A stretch of DNA of 64,000 bases from Megalonaias nervosa. Its lineage: Eukaryota; Mollusca; Bivalvia; Unionida; Unionidae. The stretch's first letter is position 1. Each line of letters opens with the position of its first letter. Below the pieces are notes generated by a model that saw nothing but the letters and a program-made list of their open reading frames with translations, ran no database searches and was not told where the DNA came from. Below are positions 1 to 9,876 of this stretch, piece by piece. The stretch covers positions 23,140 through 87,139 of the forward strand of contig JAECUM010009381.1 in the NCBI GenBank assembly GCA_016617855.1. The letters run 5' to 3'. The translations under genes were made by a program, and so were the position numbers.

Positions 1-999
1 ATTTCAAAATTCTAGCATGAACAGTGCCCGCAAAATGCACAAAAGAAGTCGGTTCACAATCACCTTTTCTGGTAAAGGTGATGTATTATGTGAGATGCAT
101 GCAGTCACATACTTAAATGAACAGCAAAAATGTCAAACTGAACCAGTCTGTGAAATGTGAAATATGGGTCACACTGACCTACTTTTATAAGTAGCACTCA
201 TCAAAAGGCATCCTGTCACTATGACTCATGATTCTTGGTATAACAGCATTATACAACCGAGAAAACACCAATATGGGTATATACTAAATGCAAACACTTG
301 ACACAAGCCAGCACACCATTAAATGTAGGTCACAATGACCTTTGTTGTAAGGTGTGGTACTAAAAGGGATGCATAGTCACATAGTTTGATGATTCTGGCA
401 TGAATAGTACTTGAGAACGAATTCAAGGCAGTGAAGCAGAAATTAAGGGTCACTGACCAACTATTATGATGAGGGTGTAGCATTCGTTAGGATATATTGC
501 CTCGCAAAATTTCATGACTCTTGGTAAAAAAAAAAGATTTTACAGGGTGCCCAAAAAATATTTGGCTACAAGTTAAACGCAAAAACTTAACCCGAACTGG
601 GAAAATGTGAAATGCAGATCACAGTGAAATTCTTTGTAGTAAGGATGTGGTGTTAGTAGAATTACATACAATCATCTACCTTTATGATTCTAGCAAAACC
701 AGAGTCTGAGAAATAAACTTTAAGCACAACATTGTGCCTAAGACAGTAAAATGTGAAATATAGGTCCAGTGACATTTTTTTGTGGTAAGGTTGTGGTGTT
801 AACAGAATTACATACAATCATCCAGCTTGATAATTCTAGCATAAACATAGTTTGAGAAATAAGCTTCTAACATTTTACAAAAGTCAGTGAAGCATGAAAT
901 ATAGATCACAGTGACCTACTGCTGCAAAGAGGTATAGTACTCACAAAGATGCATCCACTTACCAACTTTCATGAAATGAAGTATTTTTGTTTTGTTTTT

Positions 1000-1157
1000 A
1001 ACACATTATTGGCTATATCAAGCCAAGGAAATGGGAACTAAGTGCTTTTCTCAAGGACACACCGAAGCAGCCAACCCAGGCTGGCCTATGCAAGCACTGA
1101 AACCATGACCCTTGGATTATGAGTTTGACACTCTACCAACTGAGCTACCATGGTCCC
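1000..1157 (-). mobile_element. tRNA-derived SINE inserted in array A
   Basis: On the minus strand, from about 1157 downward, there is a tRNA-like head. It has an A-box-like TAGCTCAGTTGGTAGAG, a CAT anticodon-like triplet in ACTCATAATC, and a decayed B box. It most resembles Met/Lys tRNAs. A body follows containing GTGTCCTTGAGAAAAGCACTT. The degraded T-arm shows it is not a working tRNA gene. A similar GTGTCCTTA..CAAGA block occurs in the SINE pair near 43.7-44.1 kb. Confidence 0.65.
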
Positions 1158-1442
1158 TGAATCTGACTGTAATATAAAAAAACAAAAAATCATTTTGTAT
1201 CAAAGCAAAATTTCAAAGACTTAAAAAAATATCGGATATATACCACAGTGACATTCTTTTATAGCAAGGCTGCTGTACTAATAATGATTCATACAATCAT
1301 TCGGTGATTCTAGCATGAAGAGAGATTCAGAAATAAATGTAAAACACAAAGTTTAGGCAAAGTAATTGAACCACAAAATATGTCCCAGTGACCTACTTTG
1401 GTGATGAGTCTTGTACCTATACAATCCATTCCCTCAAGTGTC

Positions 1443-1445
<3 letters not shown>

Positions 1446-1509
<64 letters not shown>
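1446..1509. repeat. (AT)n microsatellite
   Basis: About 31 uninterrupted AT repeats inside array A. It creates a spurious Tyr-Ile reading frame on the minus strand, which is not a gene. Confidence 0.97.
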
Positions 1510-1510
<1 letters not shown>

Positions 1511-1830
1511 CAAAACCCATTTATCACGAGCTAAATGAAAAAACAAAATTGATGTCAGTAAAATATGAAATGGATGTCACAGTGACATAATCTGATGCTA
1601 AGTGTATGGTACTAATGATGAATGCAATCTTCAAATTTTATGAATCTGTCATGAACATGGCTGTCAGTGAAAATGAAATATAGGTCATAGTGCCATACAT
1701 GTGTGATGAAGTTGTAGTACTCATCAATGTATACCTTCACAGCATTTCATGATTCCAGTTATAACAGCACTCATGCAGTGTGTAAAACCTGAGCTAAATG
1801 CGCAAACTTCATGCAAAAAAGCTGGAGTGT

Positions 1831-2890
1831 GAAAAGTATATCAAAGGAAATCCTAGAATATCAAGGTAATCTGAGAATATCAACACATAAACTCACTCAT
1901 TGTAATCTTATCTAAAGTTTCAACTGAATACCACCAGTGATATAAGATATATGACTTGCAAAAACTTGATTGAAAAGCTTCAATATTGTTTACTACAATG
2001 CTTAAGCAGGTGAGACAAGAACACAGGAACTTCTGGCACATAATGGCATAAACTTTAGACCTGTAGTGATCTTATACAAGCGCTTCACTTGAATGTAGAA
2101 ACTGATAAAGAATGAGATATAACTGTCGCAGCTATCATTAAACTTATGCAGACAAAACTTAAAATTAAACATCCATTTTCTAGTTTAACATCCTACTGAT
2201 GACACTTTCATTACATATTTATCAGTATATCAGACATTCATTAACCACAACTCTTTTAATCTTGAGTGTGTATACCTCCAGAATAGGGAGAACATCTGTG
2301 TACAAATTACTTCCACTTGACCAATTTAATACAAACTCATGCATTTTAAACTGTACATCAAGACCACCTGCTGACTTTTTGATAGTCCGCATTTGTCTTG
2401 ATAAAAGGCTTGATTATGTGCCTAAATTTACTTATGTAAGACTAAATTTAAATAATTCTGAACACAATCTTGCTTTCTCCATTGCTCTATGTTCATTACA
2501 AACCATACAGACTACTCACATTCCGTTCATACAAAAGGTTAATTCTATTGTTAGAGGCTTGAATGTTAACTGATCTGCAGCTTCATATTCACTGATTTTC
2601 AACACATAATAGCATGTAGAAGTATATATGCATATGCAAAATTCATACTAATGACCTAGTTCTCTCATTGTTAACTGTAATTTACCTTTAAAACAAACAG
2701 ATGCTATTTTCCTCACCACGAGCAGTCTATTTACTGTTCTGTAAATATTTCTTACAGTTATTTATATATACGTAATTCTATCCACTGTGCAATCAACTTG
2801 AGGGATAATGGATTGTAAATTAAGACATGCATACCAACACCAAATTTCACAACTATAAATTCAACATAACATGACGCCCAACTGGCTTAA
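1831..2890. other. No recognisable feature
   Basis: Unique-looking AT-rich DNA downstream (in gene order) of the atlastin stop. A 124-codon plus-strand frame at 2199-2573 shows no recognisable motif and lies in AT-rich sequence without flanking splice sites that I trust, so I treat it as chance. Confidence 0.4.
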
Positions 2891-2894
2891 GTAA

Positions 2895-3744
2895 CTTAAA
2901 ACTGACCATGCTCAGCATCAAAACTCATCCTTGATTTTGAAGGTATAATCTCATACTTCAAGCTGAATAAAAACTGGATACGAATTATGGCTTCCAGAGT
3001 GATATCAAGTTCAGCAAATCAGATACAGATCACATCATTAGTAAGTACAGATCTTGCTTATTATCAAACTCATCCAAAAGCTTTATGACATAAGCATGTA
3101 TTCCAAGTTTGATCAAAGTTGGAAAAGGGTTGTCATGGTAACAACCTTAGCCAATCAGATGCAAGATTACCACATTAATGTGTATAGATCTTACAAAATA
3201 TCAAACTCATCCAAGATTTTGATATAATCTCATACTTAAAGTTTTATCAGATAAAAATATGGTTTCCAAAAAGTGTAATACCATGTTAATATGCTTATAT
3301 CTCACTATTACTGAATTGTTCAAGCTCATGATGACATAAGCAGACAAATCTGATCAAAGCTTGATCAGAAACACTGCCTCAAGAGTGGTAACAAGCTCAG
3401 CCAATCAAATGCAAGAACACCCAATTAATATGCATGACTCTCACTCATTTATGGACTCATCTGAGATACTAATGACATAAGCATATATTCTAAATGTGAT
3501 CAAAACTGGGTCTGAAATGTAACTTCTTGGGTGGTAAACAGGTCAGTCTGATGCAAAATCACCTCATTATTGAACTCATCCAAGATTTTGATGATAGAAG
3601 CCATTTCCAAATCTGTTTGCAACTAGATCACAAAACAGGTTCCAGAGCGGTAGAAACCATTTATTTACAAATGGACAACATGGGACAGATGATGGATGCA
3701 GGCCACCATAAACTCATTTGGGGTTATAGCCTGGTGAGCTAAAA
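2895..3744 (+). mobile_element. Tandem-unit element B with 3' hairpin and CTAA (Helitron/Helentron-derived type)
   Basis: A unit of roughly 115-140 bp, beginning near CAAACTCATCCAAGATTTTGA, repeats about six times (starts near 2920, 3065, 3200, 3325, 3450, 3565). Shared blocks include GACATAAGCATATATTC, TTTGATCAAAA and AGCCAATCAGATGCAAG. The array ends in GGACAGATGATGG and then an imperfect hairpin at 3713-3738 followed by CTAAAA. A 3' hairpin followed by CTRR is the hallmark of Helitron-related ends, and central tandem repeats with such an end describe Pearl/HINE elements. The same hairpin end occurs at 20591-20620, 33836-33865, 38873-38899 and 62149-62179. Confidence 0.6.
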
Positions 3745-5090
3745 ATAGAGCAAATTAAAATACAACATCTATGAACTCATTTTTATTGCAGATAATCTCT
3801 TTTTAGAATAGGCAAAATGCTGCATTCATTTCTTTGTCTACACATTTAATTATTTCTTTTCTTGTTAACATCCTTTATAGAGAGGAATATTGAGCTATAT
3901 CATAAATACATAAATCTTACATTTATAATGACCCAAGTATTTTGCACACTACACATAAAATTCTCTCAAGGAAACAAAATCACATTTCTTACTCCACTTA
4001 CTTCAGGATAAACAATGGGAATATCGTTTATTGATTACCAACTCACTAAATTTCATTTGCCAGTCAATTTGATCAATCAGCTATTGGCTGACAACATGGT
4101 CAAGCCACTTGTACCTGAAGATGGCATTTGTTTGTTGATTTTCTTAAAATAATAAACCAGCTTCAGATAGATGCAACAAATGTTTGCTTTGGGATTAATT
4201 TTGATGATTTACAATTACTTATGAGGTGGGCAAATATATTAATTTATAAATTCAGTTAATAAACTTATGTCCACAACAGCATTTTTGGTGCACTGGTTGA
4301 TTGAGCAAGAATGTGGTATATAATTTGCCCTGGACTGAAAAATATTTGTACACAATGCACTGAAGAAACATAAAAAACTTTATTGTTACAAAAAAGATTA
4401 ACAATAATCAACTTTTTATAACAGCTGATGTCTAACAAAAATGTGTAGTGACAGACAACTGACACATTTGCAATAAACATTCATATTCAATATGTATATA
4501 TGTATGGGAAATTATTTAGTGCAGATGTCAACCTGTCAAGAAACATATTTTTGAACAAGTCCTGAACCTTAATTCTTCAGCCTGTAATGCCAGTATGGGT
4601 TTGACCTTTGATCTTGTGGTTTACTGTCAATAGGATTTATTAATACATTCACTTCAAAATTTTGAATATTCTGATATAAAACCAGTTGAACATAGAAAGT
4701 ACTGCAATCAATATTTGCTGAAAGTTGAATCTGCAAGAATAACAGGTAACCATAGGATAAACGTCTGACTATTACAACTCGTCTTCTGTACATTGCTATA
4801 AATAAAAAAAACACTTCTGGCAAGAGGATGCATAACAGGCCCCCCAAAAACTTCCTGCAGGTCACAAGTGGCAACTAAGGGGAAAGGGAGATATTTTTAA
4901 CCTGGGATGAGTTCTGTCATGTAGTTCCAGAGGGTCTTGAACATTTAAAAGAGTGCTGTTTATATAAAAGGTTCGCTTGTATTTTAAACGTCTGATTCTT
5001 TTTTTGCCTTTGCCTTTGTTTTGTATGTCTTTTTTGGTACACCTTAACTGACTCATCAGTATATGGCCAGGATTGTGCTGATGTGATATT
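3745..5090. other. No recognisable feature
   Basis: AT-rich sequence. Minus-strand frames at 4265-4480, 4569-4874 and 4862-5213 show no family resemblance, and the last two run through a CATA microsatellite. I see no gene or mobile element boundary. Confidence 0.4.
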
Positions 5091-5092
5091 AA

Positions 5093-5146
5093 AGCCATAC
5101 ATACATACATATATACATACATACATACATATATACATACATAAAC
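5093..5146. repeat. CATA/TATA-rich microsatellite
   Basis: Interrupted CATACATATATACATACATA repeats, about 50 bp, responsible for the Tyr-Met-Cys-rich minus-strand shadow frames. Confidence 0.9.
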
Positions 5147-6033
5147 ACATGTTGTTAGAGATACAGTTATATAAAAACAAGGAAATACTGATACAGGGTA
5201 ATTCACAAAACATATGTTAATGGAGATGGTTACATTTAGAGATGAAGCTGACTATCAAGAGTTCATTTAGAGTTTAAACAATACCAAAAATAACACTCTT
5301 CTGATAAAATAAAATTTTAGAATAGCAGGCAATAATTGTATTATATGCTCATTCATTTTTTCTTCTTCATATTTACATGTTAGGAAAACCCCTATAAAAT
5401 GTTAAATATAAAATTTAACTCGATGGGAAACACACAATCTTCTTCACAATTAATACTTGACATGAATTATATTTTGAAATTCCATCACCAGTACAAAAAG
5501 AATTGCTTTTCTTTTAAACTGAAGGTAAACAATTGGTCAAAGTGGGTCTGAGTTTGCTCACCTGGCTGAACAGCCAAATGCCAGAGCAGTTGGCCAAGAA
5601 ATCTGGGCCAGAGCAGTTGGCCATGAAATCTGGGTCAGTAGGATGCATTCCGGAGAACTCTCTAATTATACTGTTGATTGCATATTATGAAAATACTTGT
5701 TACAAGGTTTCTCTATAACACCAGCTTCATCCATAATTGATGGCACATAAACATCATTTGTCCAATACTGAAAGGCCTTAAGTGTCAGTATGCTTTTTTC
5801 CAAAATTTGTCAAATTCTGGAGAGTGGTTTTAGAGACAAGTCATTTATAGATTTTTATTTTCTTGGTAATGTAATGGTGACCATGTCTCACAGCAGATCA
5901 GCATCACTTGTAAACAAGTGTCTCTTGATGGGATTGATGCTTTACTGTCAAAAGAGAATTTGCTGAAATTAAAGATAAAACCATATTTTCTTTTAACTGC
6001 CAAGTGTTGAAACCATCTCTGATACTCTTGAGT
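5147..6033. other. Mostly unique DNA with a 27-bp direct duplication
   Basis: At about 5580-5634 a 27-bp block containing GCCAGAGCAGTTGGCCA is duplicated head to tail with one change. The wider segment (AGTGGGTCTGAG, CTCACCTGGCTGA, CAGCCAAATGC) recurs near 52650-52735, so it is a dispersed repeat, perhaps an edge of the rolling-circle family. Nothing else is recognisable. Confidence 0.5.
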
Positions 6034-6041
6034 GATATGAC

Positions 6042-8347
6042 TAGGGGTGAAATGATACATCTGTGCCTCATATCGATACAATTCATGATACACAGTCTGC
6101 GATACGATACATATCGATACATATATGAACTTGATGGTCTTTCCATCTTTGGAGGGTAAGTGGTGCCCTTTTATGCATGTGGACATTCCTGGTTGTATTT
6201 CCAGTATGCAGATTACAGACAGACATATAGTTATCATATATTTATATGCTATTCTCATTGATGACAAGATAACAAAAATACTTTCAAACATACTACCTGC
6301 TAGGTTTTATTCAATGTTTTAGACCGCCTTCATTCGCTGGTTAAATATCTCTGCATACAAAGAGAAATTCCAAATTTGTTCCCCATGTACAATTTAAGGA
6401 GAGATACTGACAGGATTTTAACCTGAGGCAGACCTCTTCCTTTGTTGAAGAAATAAAGGGGGAGTGGAAGAAAGGAGGGAGAGAAAGAAACGGTCGTAGC
6501 TCAATATTTAACTAACACTTCAATATCTGTCTCTCTTTCTTCCAGCTACACTTTCTTAAGAGCTCTACTGAAATCAACATCTTTAAAAGATGTCACCTCT
6601 AGTTGTATCAGCATTAATTTGTTAATTATTTCTGAGCATACTCTGTTCCTTATCTGTGTATGAATATTGTTCTGTGCTTCCTTCTGAAGGGGCAATATCC
6701 ATAGTTAGCTTTGTCAGCTTGAATATGTTGGGAAACTGATCTTTATGATCTTTATGTACAATTTTCGAGAGCTCACAGATATTATCATTTGGATACATCT
6801 GGTCCAAAATTGGATTTTTCACTAACATAAACTTTGTTGACTCAGTGGTTCATTGACTACTATGCCAGATTTCTTATCTGTTCCATAATGCTATAATAGA
6901 GTTTTCAGTCCATCAATGCCATAGTCTGCTTGCAAAGACAGTAGTGTTCAAATAAATATTTACTTCTTAATTTCATTTTTTAACCCTTTTTTATTCAGTT
7001 TATCTTAACCCTAATATGGATATATGGATTTGTAGCATATGATCTGCTGGGTTAAATTGAATGCAAAAAAAAAAAAAAAATATTACATTATACTTTTAAA
7101 TTAACTGTATTTAAATTAAGTGCATTATACTGCCCTTTCTACATTTCGAAATACCGCTGAAAGACTGACTGACTGTCATGCTGTCTATTTTTGTCCATCG
7201 AACAAAGACATCAGACTCATATTTAACACCATTTTCAGGCTCAAAATCACTCACTGGTATCTCCATTTACACTTTCCCAGCTCCAGTAATCCAACATACT
7301 TTATAAATTTAAAAATTATTGTCATCATCACTACCATCAGCCAGTATTCTGCTGAACAAAATCGTAATGAACCATACCAGGAATCAGACATTTTGGGTTT
7401 TCTAGGTAGCGTGTATTTTAAACATGTATTTGTTAAACTTTCTTCATGGAAGGTTCAAACAATGCCAACATAATGCTTATTCCTGGGCACCATGTGCCAA
7501 TCAAATTCAGTTTAACAACCATTCATGACATGCTTGAAGAACCGTGATGTGTAAAGTTGCCTACCTTAAAAACAGATGTCACGAAAAGAATGCTTAAATA
7601 AAAATTGTCTACTTTGCCGAGCACATTTTCATATGTGGGGCTTTCAACAAAATTGTGGGAGTTCTCAGGCATTAATGTTCTCCAAGTACGTGAATTTGTA
7701 AAAGTTCTGCACAACTCATGCAGTTGCACACCCTGACAGCATCTCTATTTAAGTACTTTACAGATCAATTAATGACTTTTGCGCGAAGTTTCTCAATAGC
7801 CTTGCCAATACTTTCTGTTTGTCATGCAGGAAATAAGCTAGATTAATGGTGGTTATTGTTTAAACTGGACCGGAACAAGCAATAACCAATGTGAATTCAA
7901 TGTTACATTTAACAGTGCAAAACACCAGTAATGTATCTTTCAAATCAACAGAAGTAGTTCAACATAGTAACTTTGCGTAATAGTGAAACATGTTTGGAAT
8001 GTATAGTTTATGCTGAACATGCTGCTGGGTTAAGATAATTTGCAAGGAATGGGGGGGGGGGCAAATTACAAACCATGTCACTTTGTGTTAATTTATACAT
8101 GGTGAGTGAGTATTCTTAATAGTCTTTCTCGTTTTTACTAATAAAAATGAGTCCCTGTTACTGCAGATGCTGTTTCAGAGGAATTCTAATTTAAAAGGAC
8201 AATAAGGCAAACTAATAATAATTATTCATGACTGGTGAAGACTAAAATATCTTGCATATGGTAGGTATCATTTGTATTGATTTTCCGTCTCTTGTATCAA
8301 TATGTGTATCATTACAGCAAAAGTACCGATGCATCATTTCATCCCTA
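6042..8347. mobile_element. hAT-like DNA transposon, non-autonomous or decayed, 8-bp TSD
   Basis: The left end starts TAGGGGTGAAATGATACATC and the right end, read inward, starts TAGGGATGAAATGATGCATC, with similarity continuing to GTGC/GTAC. The element is flanked on both sides by GATATGAC (6034-6041 and 8348-8355), a perfect 8-bp target duplication as expected for hAT elements. Subterminal GATAC/GTATC motifs cluster at 6067-6125 and again near 8295-8315. Frames inside (5845-6291, 6125-6322, 7120-7473, 7523-7729) show no transposase. Interior runs include A(16) near 7065 and G(11) near 8050. Confidence 0.9.
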
Positions 8348-8369
8348 GATATGACTTTCAAACTTGCAG

Positions 8370-9475
8370 TGGTGATGGCCATGTTGATGACAAACTAGTA
8401 CTATCAGAAGACTTTTGGTAACAATCACAACATGACTACCCATTCAGGTGAATGTGACAAGATTTTCAATGTGACAGTCTTATGGATGCCTGCTGGGCAC
8501 TATTTCAATTAGGATTAACTAGAGATTATATGAAGTCTTTTGGTTGACATGACCATCAATTCTGGAAGTGACCATAACAAGATTTTAATAATGGCCATCA
8601 TGGTGGCCATACTGGATGTCAGTTCACTCTCATTTTGATTCAGGGCTAATTGGTCACCATAAGAAGTCTTCTGGTGAAAATCCTATGTCAACATGAGTTT
8701 TCATTTAGAGGGAATAGCAAAATAACATATTTTCAAGATGGCTGCCATGGTGAACATATTCAGAATCAGATCACCATTTTCATTTAGTACCAATTAGACA
8801 TCATAAGAAGTCTTCTGGAGAAACCCTAATGTTGGTATGATTTTCCATCTAGAAGTAGAAATAAGATTTTCAAAATGGTCACTGTCGTTGCCATACTGGA
8901 TGTCAAATTTACTGATGCAATTTCTATTTAAGACCAATCGGACACCAGTCTTCCAGTAAAAACCCCATGCTGGTTTGACTTTCTTTTTAGGAGGAGTAGC
9001 AATAACAAGATTTTCAAGATGGTTGCCATGATGGTCATAGTGGACATCAGATTTAAACCAGTTCAATTAGGACCAACTAGACAATGTTAGAAGCCTTCTC
9101 ATGAAAATCGATGTTGATGTAATTCTGTTCAAGATGAGTAATGATAAAATTTTCAAGAGGGCTGATGTGGTGGCCATACTGGCTGTCTGATCGGCACCAT
9201 TTTCATTTAGGGCCAACAAGATATCACAAGATGTCTTTTAGTGAAGACCTCCAGTTTAGCAAAAGCAAGATATTTAAGACTGCTGCTGTTGTGGTCATAT
9301 TGTATAACTAAACAGCATCATTTAATTTGGGATCAATCAGACCTTGGGATGAATGTGCTGCATGTACAAGTTCATGGCAAGCCCCCATGTAGTTTAGGGG
9401 GAGTAGCAAAATAAAAATGTACAAATAGACTGATGATCCATCAATAACCAGCACAGCTAAAAACTGAAAATCCCT
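8370..9475 (+). mobile_element. Tandem array C of the ~145-bp unit, with decayed CTAA end
   Basis: About seven copies of a unit whose landmarks are, in order: TCATTTAGGACCAACTAGAC, CATAAGAAGTCTTCTGGTGA, CCATGTTGATATGA, CATTCAGGAGGAGTAGCAA, AACAAGATTTTCAAGATGG, CTGCCATGGTGGCCATACTGG and ATGTCAGATCAGCACCA. The array ends in the family's terminal stretch (CCTTGGGATGAATGTGCTGC, GATGATCCATC) and a degraded hairpin before AGCTAAAAAC near 9461. All units read on the plus strand. Frames within it, such as 8794-9066, are repeat shadows. Confidence 0.7.
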
Positions 9476-9795
9476 TTTGCTTGGTTACTCTGTCAGTTCT
9501 GGACATATTCTGTTAAGCAGCTTTTTGACAAGTCATTGAATAGTTTTTCTATTTTCAGTAATGGCAGCCTTATTTGCTGGCAGATTGATATTATTGATAC
9601 AAATATGAAGACACTTTTGCCATTCTTCATCTAATTCCTGAATATTCTACAGTTTTTAAAAATCAAAATAAATATACATTAATCAATTTTTTTTCTGAAA
9701 CCAAATCACAAGAATGATGTTAGGTAAAGAATACAATAACTCAAGAATCTACTGACAGTGACCCAGATGCTGTCTGGTAAATGTCTCACTGCCCC
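9476..9795 (-). other. Likely atlastin 3' untranslated region and repeat tail
   Basis: This segment follows the atlastin stop codon on the minus strand. It contains a TTTTTCTATTTTCAGTAATGGCAG block that also follows the tandem units at 19300-19325, so part of the 3' UTR or flank is repeat-derived. I could not place a poly(A) signal with confidence. Confidence 0.4.
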
Positions 9796-9876
9796 TTAGT
9801 CTCTCTTTGGAATTGCTTGGCGAACTGCTAGTTGTGCCCCTTGCTGCATCAAATGAGCATACACTGGAGAGAGAAA
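9796..9876 (-). CDS. atl: Atlastin terminal exon: C-terminal cytosolic tail and stop
   Basis: 27 codons including TAA; acceptor TTGTTGCAG. It encodes [20 protein letters not shown] followed by AIPKRD. Phase 0 matches the preceding exon 14 kb away. The tail is short, with alternating hydrophobic and polar residues, as expected for the amphipathic C-terminal helix that atlastins need for efficient fusion. It lacks the longer extension of human ATL1. The link to the preceding exon rests on phase and splice sites plus the plausible tail, so it is less certain than the other exons. Confidence 0.75.
   Translation of the reverse strand, partial: FLSPVYAHLMQQGAQLAVRQAIPKRD

Larger units (their letters stand above)
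1..1830 (+). repeat. Tandem array A, unit about 140-150 bp, with GGTCAnnnTGACC palindromes
   Basis: A diverged unit recurs about eleven times. Landmarks are a TGATTCTAGCATGAACA-like block (near 8, 229, 389, 682, 829, 1305, 1747) and a GGTCACAGTGACCTAC-like block (near 166, 327, 447, 618, 764, 903, 1243, 1383, 1579, 1683). Spacing is mostly 105-170 bp once a SINE (1000-1157) and an AT microsatellite (1446-1509) are discounted. The array runs off the left edge. No protein is supported. It resembles the central tandem region of non-autonomous rolling-circle elements, but no end is visible here. Confidence 0.75.

Noticed and set aside
1083..1157. tRNA-Met/Lys-like gene on the minus strand
   Set aside because: The A box and a CAT anticodon-like triplet are visible, but the T-arm and acceptor stem do not pair and a SINE body follows.
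1310..1546. 78-codon minus-strand frame rich in Tyr-Ile
   Set aside because: It is a translation of the AT microsatellite at 1446-1509.
2199..2573. 124-codon plus-strand frame
   Set aside because: No motif, no splice signals and no repeat match; such a length can occur by chance in a 64-kb AT-rich window.
4862..5213. Two overlapping minus-strand frames rich in Cys, Met and Tyr
   Set aside because: They run through the CATA microsatellite at 5093-5146, which accounts for the composition.
8794..9066. 90-codon minus-strand frame
   Set aside because: It lies wholly inside tandem array C and reads the repeat unit backwards.
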